This document shows, piece after piece, positions 15,001 to 27,311 of a stretch of 64,000 nucleotides of DNA (the first letter of the stretch is position 1; every line of letters begins with the position of its first letter). A program made the translations under genes and the position numbers. Origin of the DNA: Eurosta solidaginis (Eukaryota; Arthropoda; Insecta; Diptera; Tephritidae). The notes under the pieces were generated by a model. That model was not told the origin of the DNA. It ran no database searches and saw only the letters and a program-made list of their open reading frames with translations. The stretch covers positions 62,001-126,000 of the forward strand of contig NW_027136976.1 in the NCBI RefSeq assembly GCF_040869045.1. Reading direction: 5' to 3'.

Positions 15001-16630
15001 AACAAATGCGTTAAACAAATTCGTACACGTTATTTATCAATTTAACTCTAGAATTAAAGGATATACAACGAGAAACAACGTTTGACAACCTTTAAACAGT
15101 TTTAATAACTATCTCAAAAATTATCGCTCTGATGCAAACAACTGATGAGTTATCTACTTAAATTTGATGAACAAAACGACTTACGTATTTTAAACATGCT
15201 AACCTTTAGCCCGGTAAGCAAATTAAAAAAAAAACGCAATATGTAGGCTACACGAGAACGGAGACGTCGAGTAACCAAAACAAATGCGTTAAACAAATTC
15301 GTACACGTTATTTATCAACTTAACTCTAGAATTAAAGGATATACAATGAGAAACAACGTTTGACAACCTTTAAACAGTTTTAATAACTATCTCAAAAATT
15401 ATCGCTCTGATGCAAACAACTGATGAGTTATCTACTTAAATATGATGAACAAAACGACTTACGTATTTTAAACATGCTAACCTTTAGCCCGGTAAGCAAA
15501 TTAAAAAAAAAAACGCAATATGTAGGCTACACGAGAACGGAGACGTCGAGTAACCAAAACAAATGCGTTAAACAAATTCGTACACGTTATTTATCAATTT
15601 AACTCTAGAATTAAAGGATATACAACGAGAAACAACGTTTGACAACCTTTAAACAGTTTTAATAACTATCTCAAAAATTATCGCTCTGATGCAAACAACT
15701 GATGAGTTATCTACTTAAATATGATGAACAAAACGACTTACGTATTTTAAACATGCTAACCTTTAGCCCGGTAAGCAAATTAAAAAAAAAACGCAATATG
15801 TAGGCTACACTAGAATGGAGACGTCGAGTAACCAAAACAAATGCGTTAAACAAATTCGTACACGTTATTTATCAATTTAACTCTAGAATTAAAGGATATA
15901 CAACGAGAAACAACGTTTGACAACCTTTAAACAGTTTTAATAACTATCTCAAAAATTATCGCTCTGATGCAAACAACTGATGAGTTATCTACTTAAATTT
16001 GATGAACAAAACGACTTACGTATTTTAAACATGCTAACCTTTAGCCCGGTAAGCAAATTAAAAAAAAAACGCAATATGTAGGCTACACGAGAACGGAGAC
16101 GTCGAGTAACCAAAACAAATGCGTTAAACAAATTCGTACACTTTATTTATCAATTTAACTCTAGAATTAAAGGATATACAACGAGAAACAACGTTTGACA
16201 ACCTTTAAACAGTTTTAATAACTATCTCAAAAATTGTCGCTCTGATGCAAACAACTGATGAGTTATCTACTTTAATTTGATGAACAAAACGACTTACGTA
16301 TTTTAAACATGCTAACCTTTAGCCCGGTAAGCAAATTAAAAAAAAAAACGCAATATGTAGGCTACACGAGAACGGAGACGTCGAGTAACCAAAACAAATG
16401 CGTTAAACAAATTCGTACACGTTATTTATCAATTTAACTCTAGAATTAAAGGATATACAACGAGAAACAACGTTTGACAACCTTTAAACAGTTTTAATAA
16501 CTATCTCAAAAATTGTCGCTCTGATGCAAACAACTGATGAGTTATCTACTTAAATATTATGAACAAAACGACTTACGTATTTTAAACATGCTAACCTTTA
16601 GCCCGGTAAGCAAACTAAAAAAAAAAACGC
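1..16630. repeat. 278-bp satellite array, subfamily A1 (about 60 monomers)
   Basis: Uninterrupted head-to-tail monomers of 277-280 bp, length varying mainly through an A-tract of about 8-12 A. Phased at AATATGTAGG, monomers begin at 231, 509, 789, 1067, 1344 and so on; the window opens in mid-monomer. Subfamily A1 is marked by TTTTAAACATGCTAACC before the A-tract, frequently ATTATCGCTC in the middle and ATATGATGAAC or TTTGATGAAC in place of TTTGTTGAAC. Neighbouring monomers differ by a few substitutions, typical of a homogenised satellite. Some variants recur at whole-monomer offsets (26 and 11 monomers), showing block duplication. No gene, promoter or RNA is recognisable in it. A known family name cannot be assigned without a search. 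Confidence 0.97.
7739..8006. repeat. Satellite monomer with a 10-bp deletion
   Basis: This 268-bp monomer reads AACAACGTTTAAACAG where others have GACAACCTTT between AACGTTT and AAACAG. The loss lies between two short CTTTAAAC-like or GTTTAAAC-like matches, as expected from slippage. It also carries TTAGTACACATT in place of TTCGTACACGTT, the first part of which matches a variant near 567. Confidence 0.85.
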
Positions 16631-19600
16631 AATATGTAGGCTACACGAGAACGGAGACGTCGAGTAACCAAAACAAATGCGTTAAACAAATTCGTACACG
16701 TTATTTATCAATTTAACTCTAGAATTAAAGGATATACAACGAGAAACATCGTTTGACAACCTTTAAATAGTTTTAATAACTATCTCAAAAATTGTTGCTC
16801 TGATGCAAACAACTGATGAGTTATCTACTTAAATTTGTTGAACAAAACGACTTACGTATTTTAAGCATGCTAACCTTTAGCCCGGTAAGCAAATTAAAAA
16901 AAAACGCAATATGTAGGCTACACGAGAACGGAGACGTCGAGTAACCAAAACAAATGCGTTAAACAAATTCGTACACGTTATTTATCAATTTAAATCTAGA
17001 ATTAAAGGATATACAACGAGAAACAACGTTTGACAACCTTTCAACAGTTTTAATAACTATCTCAAAAATTGTCGCTCTGATGCAAACAACTGATGAGTTA
17101 TCTACTTAAATTTGTTGAACAAAACGACTTACGTATTTTAAGCATGCTAACCTTTAGCCCGGTAAGCAAATTAAAAAAAAAAAACGCAATATGTAGGCTA
17201 CACGAGAACGGAGACGTCGAGTAACCAAAACAAATGCGTTAAACAAATTCGTACACGTTATTTATCAATTTAACTCTAGAATTAAAGGATATACAACGAG
17301 AAACAACGTTTGACAACCTTTAAACAGTTTTAATAACTATCTCAAAAATTGTCGCTCTGATGCAAACAACTGATGAGTTATCTACTTAAATTTGTTGAAC
17401 AAAACGACTTACGTATTTTAAGCATGCTAACCTTTAGCCCGGTAAGCAAATTAAAAAAAAACGCAATATGTAGGCTACACGAGAACGGAGACGTCGAGTA
17501 ACCAAAACAAATGCGTTAAATAAATTCGTACACGTTATTTATCAATTTAACTCTAGAATTAAAGGATATACAACGAGAAACAACGTTTGACAACCTTTAA
17601 ACAGTTTTAATAACTATCTCAAAAATTGTCGCTCTGATGCAAACAACTGATGAGTTATCTACTTAAATTTGTTCAACAAAACGACTTACGTATTTTAAAC
17701 ATGCTAACCTTTAGCCCGGTAAGCAAATTAAAAAAAAAACGCAATATGTAGGCTACACGAGAACGGAGACGTCGAGTAACCAAAACAAATGCGTTAAACA
17801 AATTCGTACACGTTATTTATCAATTTAACTCTAGAATTAAAGGATGTACAACGAGAAACAACGTTTGACAACCTTTAAACAGTTTTAATAACTATCTCAA
17901 GAATTGTCGCTCTGATGCAAACAACTGATGAGTTATCTACTTAAATTTGTTGAACAAAACGACTTACGTATTTTAAGCATGCTAACCTTTAGCCCGGTAA
18001 GCAAATTAAAAAAAAAACGCAATATGTAGGCTACACGAGAACGGAGACGTCGAGTAACCAAAACAAATGCGTTAAACAAATTCGTACACGTTATTTATCA
18101 ATTTAACTCTAGAATTAAAGGATATACAACGAGAAACATCGTTTGACAACCTTTAAATAGTTTTAATAACTATCTCAAAAATTGACGCTCTGATGCAAAC
18201 AACTGATGGGTTATCTACTTAAATTTGGTGAACAAAACGACTTACGTATTTTAAGCATGCTAACCTTTAGCCCAGTAAGCAAATTAAAAAAAAAACGCAA
18301 TATGTAGGCTACACGAGAACGGAGACGTCGAGTAACCAAAACAAATGCGTTAAACAAATTCGTACACGTTATTTATCAATTTAACTCTAGAATTAAAGGA
18401 TATACAACGAGAAACAACGTTTGACAACCTTTAAACAGTTTTAATAACTATCTCAAAAATTGTCGCTCTGATGCAAACAACGGATGAGTTATCTACTTAA
18501 ATTTGTTGAACAAAACGACTTACGTATTTTAAGCATGCTAACCTTTAGCCCGGTAAGCAAATTAAAAAAAAAAACGCAATATGTAGGCTACACGAGAACG
18601 GAGACGTCGAGTAACCAAAACAAATGCGTTAAACAAATTCGTACACGTTATTTATAAATTTAACTCTAGAATTTAAGGATATACAACGAGAAACATCGTT
18701 TGACAACCTTTAAACAGTTTTAATAACTATCTCAAAAATTGTCGCTCTGATGCAAACAACTGATGAGTTATCTACTTAAATTTGTTGAACAAAACGACTT
18801 ACGTATTTTAAGCATGCTAACCTTTAGCCCGGTAAGCAAATTAAAAAAAAAAGCAAAATGTAGGCTACACGAGATCGGAGACGTCGAGTAACCAAAACAA
18901 ATGCGTTAAACAAATTCGTACACGTTATTTATCAATTTAACTCTAGAATTAAAGGATATACAACGAGAAACAACGTTTGACAACCTTTAAATAGTTTTAA
19001 TAACTATCTCAAAAATTGTCGCTCTGATGCAAACAACTGATGAGTTATCTACTTAAATTTGTTGAACAAAACGACTTACGTATTTTAAGCATGCTAACCT
19101 TTAGCCCGGTAAGCAAATTAAAAAAAAAAACGCAATATGTAGGCTACACGAGAACGGAGACGTCGAGTAACCAAAACAAATGCGTTAAACAAATTCGTAC
19201 ACGTTATTTATCAATTTAACTCTAGAATTAAAGGATATACAACGAGAAACAACGTTTGACAACCTTTAAACAGTTTTAATAACTATCTCAAAAATTGTCG
19301 CTCTGATGCAAACAACTGATGAGTTATCTACTTAAATTTGTTGAACAAAACGACTTACGTATTTTAAGCATGCTAACCTTTAGCCCGGTAAGCAAATTAA
19401 AAAAAAAAAACGCAATATGTAGGCTACACGAGAACGGAGACGTCGAGTAACCAAAACAAATGCGTTAAACAAATTCGTACACGTTATTTATCAATTTAAC
19501 TCTAGAATTAAAGGATGTACAACGAGAAACAACGTTTGACAACCTTTAAACAGTTTTAATAACTATCTCAAAAATTGTCGCTCTGATGCAAACAACTGAT

Positions 19601-20802
19601 GAGTTATCTACTTAAATTTGTTGAACAAAACGACTTACGTATTTTAAGCATGCTAACCTTTAGCCCGGTAAGCAAATTAAAAAAAAACGCAATATGTAGG
19701 CTACACGAGAACGGAGACGTCGAGTAACCAAAACAAATGCGTTAATCAAATTCGTACACGTTATTTATCAATTTAACTCTAGAATTAAAGGATATACAAC
19801 GAGAAACATCGTTTGACAACCTTTAAACAGTTTTAATAACTATCTCAAAAATTGTCGCTCTGATGCAAACAACTGATGAGTTATCTACTTAAATTTGTTG
19901 AACAAAACGACTTACGTATTTTAAGCATGCTAACCTTTAGCCCGGTAAGCAAATTAAAAAAAAAACCCAATATGTAGGCTACACGAGAACGGAGACGTCG
20001 AGTAACCAAAACAAATGCGTTAAACAAATTCGTACACGTTATTTATCAATTTAACTCTAGAATTAAAGGATATACAACGAGAAACATCGTTTGACAACCT
20101 TTAAATAGTTTTAATAACTATCTCAAAAATTGTCGCTCTGATGCAAACAACTGATGAGTTATCTACTTAAATTTGTTGAACAAAACGACTTACGTATTTT
20201 AAGCATGCTAACCTTTAGCCCGGTAAGCAAATTAAAAAAAAAACGCAATATGTAGGCTACACGAGAACGGAGACGTGGAGTAACCAAAACAAATGCGTTA
20301 AACAAATTCGTACATGTTATTTATCAATTTAACTCTAGAATTAAAGGATGTACAACGAGAAACAACGTTTGACAACCTTTAAACAGTTTTAATAACTATC
20401 TCAAAAATTGTCGCTCTGATGCAAACAACTGATGAGTTATCTACTTAAATTTGTTGAACAAAACGACTTACGTATTTTAAGCATGCTAACCTTTAGCCCG
20501 GTAAGCAAATTAAAAAAAAAACGCAATATGTAGGCTACACGAGAACGGAGACGACGAGTAACCAAAACAAATGCGTTAAACAAATTCGTACACGTTATTT
20601 ATCAATTTAACTCTAGAATTAAAGGATATACAACGAGAAACATCGTTTGACAACCTTTAAATAATTTTAATAACTATCTCAAAAATTGTCGCTCTGATGC
20701 AAACAACTGATGAGTTATCTACTTAAATTTGTTGAACAAAACGACTTACGTATTTTAAGCATGCTAACCTTTAGCCCGGTAAGCAAATTAAAAAAAAAAC
20801 GC

Positions 20803-21080
20803 AATATGTAGGCTACACGAGAACGGAGACGTCGAGTAACCAAAACAAATGCGTTAAACAAATTCGTACACGTTATTTATCAATTTAACTCTAGAATTAA
20901 AGGATGTACAACGAGAAACAACGTTTGACAACCTTTAAACAGTTTTAATAACTATCTCAAAAATTGTCGCTCTGATGCAAACAACTGATGAGTTATCTAC
21001 TTAAATTTGTTGAACAAAACGACTTACGTATTTTAAGCATGCTAACCTTTAGCCCGGTAAGCAAATTAAAAAAAAAACGC
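20803..21080. repeat. Representative A2 satellite monomer (278 bp)
   Basis: A monomer that looks like the A2 consensus. By hand count it has 50 C and 42 G (33% GC) and 14 CpG dinucleotides. Landmarks: GACGTC early in the unit, TCTAGA (XbaI) at 20890-20895, AACGTT in the middle, TACGTA, GCATGC (SphI) at 21037-21042, CCCGG, and an A-tract of 10 A at 21068-21077 followed by CGC. The A-tract is the most variable position between monomers and is where both mobile elements sit. The unit has no tRNA-like A and B boxes and no long inverted repeat. Confidence 0.9.
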
Positions 21081-21358
21081 AATATGTAGGCTACACGAGA
21101 ACGGAGACGTCGAGTAACCAAAACAAATGCGTTAAACAAATTCGTACACGTTATTTATCAATTTAACTCTAGAATTAAAGGATATACAACGAGAAACATC
21201 GTTTGACAACCTTTAAATAGTTTTAATAACTATCTCAAAAATTGTCGCTCTGATGCAAACAACTGATGAGTTATCTACTTAAATTTGTTGAACAAAACGA
21301 CTTACGTATTTTAAGCATGCTAACCTTTAGCCCGGTAAGCAAATTAAAAAAAAAACGC

Positions 21359-21642
21359 AATATGTAGGCTACACGAGAACGGAGACGTGGAGTAACCAAA
21401 ACAAATGCGTTAAACAAATTCGTACACGTTATTTATCAATTTAACTCTAGAATTAAAGGATGTACAACGAGAAACAACGTTTGACAACCTTTAAACAGTT
21501 TTAATAACTATCTCAAAAATTGTCGCTCTGATGCAAACAACTGATGAGTTATCTGCTTAAATTTGTTGAACAAAACGACTTACGTATTTTAAGCAAGCTA
21601 TCCTTTAGCCCTTTAGCCCGGTAAGGAAATTAAAAAAAACGC
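21359..21642. repeat. Satellite monomer with a short tandem duplication
   Basis: Near 21596-21621 the usual CTAACCTTTAGCCCGG reads CTATCCTTTAGCCCTTTAGC and continues CCGG, a duplication of about 9 bp. The flanking bases are also altered (AAGCAAGCTA in place of AAGCATGCTA, GTAAGGAAAT in place of GTAAGCAAAT), so several changes are clustered in this one unit. Confidence 0.8.
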
Positions 21643-22200
21643 AATATGTAGGCTACACGAGAACGGAGAAGTCGAGTAACCAAAGCAAATGCGTTAAACA
21701 AATTCGTACACGTTATTTATCAATTTAACTCTAGAATTAAAGGATATACAACGAGAAACATCGTTTGACAACATTTAAATAGTTTTAATAACTATCTCAA
21801 AAATTGTCGCTCTGATGCAAACAACTGATGAGTTATCTACTTAAATTTGTTGAACAAAACGACTTACGTATTTTAAGCATGCTAACCTTTAGCCCGGTAA
21901 GCAAATTAAAAAAAAAAACGCAATATGTAGGCTACACGAGAACGGAGACGTCGAGTAACCAAAACAAATGCGTTAAACATATTCGTACACGTTATTTATC
22001 AATTTAACTCTAGAATTAAAGGATATACAACGAGAAACAACGTTTGACAACCTTTAAACAGTTTTAATAACTATCTCAAAAATTGTCGCTCTGATGCAAA
22101 CAACTGATGAGTTATCTACTTAAATTTGTTGAACAAAACGACTTACGTATTTTAAGCATGCTAACCTTTAGCCCGGTAAGCAAATTAAAAAAAAAAACGC

Positions 22201-22382
22201 AATATGTAGGCTACACGAGAACGGAGACGTCGAGTAACCGAAACAAATGCGTTAAACAAATTCGTACACGTTATTTATCAATTTAACTCTAGAATTAAAG
22301 GATGTACAACGAGAAACAACGTTTGACAACCTTTAAACAGTTTTAATAACGCTAACCTTTAAGCAAATTAAAAAAAAAACGC
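22201..22382. repeat. Truncated satellite monomer (about 182 bp)
   Basis: This unit joins TTTTAATAAC directly to GCTAACCTTT, losing the stretch that normally runs from TATCTC to AAGCAT. It then reads CTTTAAGCAAATT, also losing the eight bases GCCCGGTA. Two separate deletions in one monomer shorten it by about 96 bp. The units on both sides are full length and stay in register. Confidence 0.9.
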
Positions 22383-25300
22383 AATATGTAGGCTACACGA
22401 GAACGGAGACGTCGAGTAACCAAAACAAATGCGTTAAACAAATTCGTGCACGTTATTTATCAATTTAACTCTAGAATTAAAGGATGTACAACGAGAAACA
22501 ACGTTTGACAAACTTTAAACAGTTTTAATAACTATCTCAAAAATTGTCGCTCTGATGCAAACAACTGATGAGTTATCTACTTAAATTTGTTGAACAAAAC
22601 GACTTACGTATTTTAAGCATGCTAACCTTTAGCCCGGTAAGCAAATTAAAAAAAAAACGCAATATGTAGGCTACACGAGAACGGAGACGTCGAGTAACCA
22701 AAACAAATGCGTTAAACAAATTCGTACACGTTATTTATCAATTTAACTCTAGAATTAAAGGATGTACAACGAGAAACAACGTTTGACAACCTTTAAATAG
22801 TTTTAATAACTATCTCAAAAATTGTCGTTCTGATGCAAACAACTGATGAGTTATCTACTTAAATTTGTTGAACAAAACGACTTACGTATTTTAAGCATGT
22901 TAACCTTTAGCCCGGTAAGCAAATTAAAAAAAAAACGCAATATGTAGGCTACACGAGAACGGAGACGTCGAGTAACCAAAACAAATGCGTTAAACAAATT
23001 CGTACACGTTATTTATCAATTTAACTCTAGAATTAAAGGATGTACAACGAGAAACAACGTTTGACAACATTTAAACAGTTTTAATAACTATCTCAAAAAT
23101 TGTCGCTCTGATGCAAACAACTGATGAGTTATCTACTTAAATTTGTTGAACAAAACGACTTACGTATTTTAAGCATGCTAACCTTTAGCCCGGTAAGCAA
23201 ATTAAAAAAAAAAACGCAATATGTAGGCTACACGAGAACGGAGACGTCGAGTAACCAAAACAAATGCGTTAAACAAATTCGTACACGTTATTTATCAACT
23301 TAACTCTAGAATTAAAGGATGTACAACGAGAAACAACGTTTGACAACCTTTAAACAGTTTTAATAACTATCTCAAAAATTGTCGCTCTGATGCAAACAAC
23401 TGATGAGTTATCTACTTAAATTTGTTGAACAAAACGACTTACGTATTTTAAGCATGCTAATCTTTAGCCCGGTAAGTAAATTAAAAAAAAAAACGCAATA
23501 TGTAGGCTACACGAGAACGGAGACGTTGAGTAACCAAAACAAATGCGTTAAACAAATTCGTACACGTTATTTATCAATTTAACTCTAGAATTAAAGGATA
23601 TACAACGAGAAACATCGTTTGACAACCTTTAAATAGTTTTAATAACTATCTCAAAAATTGTCGCTCTGATGCAAACAACTGATGAGTTATCTACTTAAAT
23701 TTGTTGAACAAAACGACTTACGTATTTTAAGCATGCTAACCTTTAGCCCGGTAAGCAAATTAAAAAAAAAAACGCAATATGTAGGCTACACGAGAACGGA
23801 GACGTCGAGTAACCAAAACAAATGCGTTAAACAAATTCGTACACGTTATTTATCAATTTAACTCTAGAATTAAAGGATGTACAACGAGAAACAACGTTTG
23901 ACAACCTTTAAACAGTTTTAATAACTATCTCAAAAATTGTCGCTCTGATGCAAACAACTGATGAGTTATCTACTTCAATTTGTTGAACAAAACGACTTAC
24001 GTATTTTAAGCATGCTAACCTTTAGCCCGGTAAGCAAATTAAAAAAAAAACGCAATATGTAGGCTACACGAGAACGGAGACGTCGAGTAACCAAAACAAA
24101 TGCGTTAAACATATTCGTACACGTTATTTATCAATTTAACTCTAGAATTAAAGGATATACAACGAGAAACATCGTTTGACAACCTTTAAATAGTTTTAAT
24201 AACTATCTCAAAAATTGTCGCTCTGATGCAAACAACTGATGAGTTATCTACTTAAATTTGTTGAACAAAACGACTTACGTATTTTAAGCATGCTAACCTT
24301 TAGCCCGGTAAGCAAATTAAAAGAAAAACGCAATATGTAGGCTACACGAGAACGGAGACGTCGAGTAACCAAAACAAATGCGTTAAACAAATTCGTACAC
24401 GTTATTTATCAATTTAACTCTAGAATTAAAGGATATACACCGAGAAACATCGTTTGACAACCTTTAAATAGTTTTAATAACTATCTCAAAAATTGTCGCT
24501 CTGATGCAAACAACTGATGAGTTATCTACTTAAATTTGTTGAACAAAACGACTTACGTATTTTAAGCATGCTAACCTTTAGCCCGGAAAGCAAATTAAAA
24601 AAAAAACGCAATATGTAGGCTACACGAGAACGGAGACGTCGAGTAACCAAAACAAATGCGTTAAACAAATTCGTACACGTTATTTATCAATTTAACTCTA
24701 GAATTAAAGGATGTACAACGAGAAACAACGTTTGACAAACTTTAAACAGTTTTAATAACTATCTCAAATATTGTCGCTCTGATGCAAACAACTGATGAGT
24801 TATCTACTTAAATTTGTTGAACAAAACGACTTACGTATTTTAAGCATGCTAACCTTTAGCCCGGTAAGCAAATTAAAAAAAAAAACGCAATATGTAGGCT
24901 ACACGAGAACGGAGACGTGGAGTAATCAAAACAAATGCGTTAAACAAATTCGTACACGTTATTTATCAATTTAACTCTAGAATTAAAGGATGTACAACGA
25001 GAAACAACGTTTGACAACCTTTAAATAGTTTTAATAACTATCTCAAAAATTGTCGCTCTGATGCAAACAACTGACGAGTTATCTACTTAAATTTGTTGTA
25101 CAAAACGACTTACGTATTTTAAGCATGCTAACCTTTAGCCCGGTAAGCAAATTAAAAAAAAACGCAATATGTAGGCTACACGAGAACGGAGACGTCGAGT
25201 AACCAAAACAAATGCGTTAAACAAATTCGTACACGTTATTTATCAATTTAACTCTAGAATTAAAGGATGTACAACGAGAAACAACGTTTGACAACCTTTA

Positions 25301-26276
25301 AACAGTTTTAATAACTATCTCAAAAATTGTCGCTCTGATGCAAACAACTGATGAGTTATCTACTTAAATTTGTTGAACAAAACGACTTACGTATTTTAAG
25401 CATTCTAACCTTTAGCCCGGTAAGCAAATTAAAAAAAACGCAATATGTAGGCTACACGAGAACGGAGACGTCGAGTAACCAAAACAAATGCGTTAAACAA
25501 ATTCGTACAGGTTATTTATCAATTTAACTCTAGAATTAAAGGATGTACAACGAGAAACAACGTTTGACAACCTTTAAACAGTTTTAATAACTATCTCAAA
25601 AATTGTCGCTCTGATGCAAACAACTGATGAGTTATCTACTTAAATTTGTTGAACAAAACGACTTACGTATTTTAAGCATGCTAACCTTTACCCCGGTAAG
25701 CAAATTAAAAAAAAAAACGCAATATGTAGGCTACACGAGAACGGAGACGTCTAGTAACCAAAACAAATGCGTTAAACATATTCGTACACGTTATTTATCA
25801 ATTTAACTCTAGAATTAAAGGACATACAACGAGAAACATCGTTTGACAACCTTTAAATAGTTTTAATAACTATCTCAAAAATTGTCGCTCTGATGCAAAC
25901 AACTGATGAGTTATCTACTTAAATTTGTTGAACAAAACGACTTACGTATTTTAAGCATGCTAACCTTTAGCCCGGTAAGCAAATTAAAAAAAAAACGCAA
26001 TATGTAGGCTACACGAGAACGGAGACGTCGAGTAACCAAAACAAATGCGTTAAACAAATTCGTACACGTTATTTATCAATTTAACTCTAGAATTAAAGGA
26101 TATACAACGAGAAACATCGTTTGACAACCTTTAAATAGTTTTAATAACTATCTCAAAAATTGTCGCTCTGATGCAAACAACTGATGAGTTATCTACTTAA
26201 ATTTGTCGAACAAAACGACTTACGTATTTTAAGCATGCTAACCTTTAGCCCGGTAAGCAAATTAAAAAAAAAACGC

Positions 26277-26658
26277 AATATGTAGGCTACACGAGAACGG
26301 AGACGTCTAGTAACCAAAACAAATGCGTTAAACAAATTCGTACACGTTATTTATCAATTTAACTCTAGAATTAAAGGATGTACAACGAGAAACAACGTTT
26401 GACAACCTTTAAACAGTTTTAATAACTATCTCAAAAATTGTCGCTCTGATGCAAACAACTGATGAGTTATCTACTTAAATGTACAACGAGAAACAACGTT
26501 TGACAACCTTTAAATAGTTTTACTAACTATCTCAAAAATTGTCGCTCTGATGCAAACAACTGATGAGTTATCTACTTAAATTTGTTGAACAAAACGACTT
26601 ACGTATTTTAAGCATGCTAACCTTTAGCCCGGTAAGCAAATTAAAAAAAAAAAACGCA
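26277..26658. repeat. Chimeric long satellite monomer, first copy (about 382 bp)
   Basis: At 26480/26481 the sequence runs CTACTTAAAT and then jumps back to GTACAACGAG, which belongs about 100 bp earlier in the monomer. The unit therefore carries the middle third twice and is about 1.37 monomers long. The crossover shares only the bases AT (AAAT versus GGAT before GTACAACG), pointing to out-of-register joining with microhomology. Confidence 0.9.
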
Positions 26659-26933
26659 ATATGTAGGCTACACGAGAACGGAGACGTCGAGTAACCAAAA
26701 CAAATGCGTTAAACAAATTCGTACACGTTATTTATCAATTTAACTCTAGAATTAAAGGATGTACAACGAGAAACAACGTTTGACAACCTTTAAACAGTTT
26801 TAATAACTATCTCAAAAATTGTCGCTCTGATGCAAACAACTGATGAGTTATCTACTCAAATTTGTTGAACAAAACGACTTACGTATTTTAAGCATGCTAA
26901 CCTTTAGCCCGGTAAGCAAATTAAAAAAAACGC

Positions 26934-27311
26934 AATATGTAGGCTACACGAGAACGGAGACGTCGAGTAACCAAAACAAATGCGTTAAACAAATTCGTAC
27001 ACGTTATTTATCAATTTAACTCTAGAATTAAAGGATGTACAACGAGAAACAACGTTTGACAACCTTTAAACAGTTTTAATAACTATCTCAAAAATTGTCG
27101 CTCTGATGCAAACAACTGATGAGTTATCTACTTAAATGTACAACGAGAAACAACGTTTGACAACCTTTAAACAGTTTTAATAACTACCTCAAAAATTGTC
27201 GCTCTGATGCAAACAACTGATGAGTTATCTACTTAAATTTGTTGAACAAAACGACTTACGTATTTTAAGTATGCTAACCTTTAGCCCGGTAAGCAAATTA
27301 AAAAAAAACCC
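26934..27311. repeat. Chimeric long satellite monomer, second copy (about 378 bp)
   Basis: It has the same internal junction as the chimeric unit at 26277, with CTTAAAT at 27131-27137 followed by GTACAACGAG. One normal-length monomer lies between the two. An identical junction twice, 657 bp apart, indicates one rearrangement that was then duplicated as a unit. Confidence 0.9.

Larger units (their letters stand above)
19969..21921. repeat. Dimeric higher-order repeat (about 556 bp period)
   Basis: Seven consecutive monomers (starting 19969, 20247, 20525, 20803, 21081, 21359, 21643) strictly alternate between the GATATAC/AAACATCG type, usually with AAATAG, and the GATGTAC/AAACAACG type with AAACAG. 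A private variant, GACGTGGAG in place of GACGTCGAG, recurs at about 20275 and 21387, two dimers (about 1,112 bp) apart. This supports amplification of a dimer or double dimer rather than chance order. Confidence 0.8.

Noticed and set aside
20865..20885. CENP-B-box-like motif around TTCGTACACG
   Set aside because: It lacks the required downstream A and CGGG positions, and a conserved CENP-B box is not expected in flies.
20985..20998. C/D box snoRNA C box
   Set aside because: TGATGA is preceded by C, not a purine, and no paired D box with terminal stem was found.
20985..21040. Hammerhead ribozyme core (CTGATGAG occurs in every monomer)
   Set aside because: Satellite hammerheads exist in other animals, so I looked for stem II and a GAAA segment after CTGATGAG. 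The following bases form no stem, and no correctly placed GAAA or cleavage triplet appears. The GAGAAAC motif lies about 90 bp on the wrong side.
20803..21080. Tandem SINE origin of the monomer, because each ends in an A-tract
   Set aside because: I could find no A-box/B-box promoter pair or tRNA-like segment. The A-tract alone is not enough.
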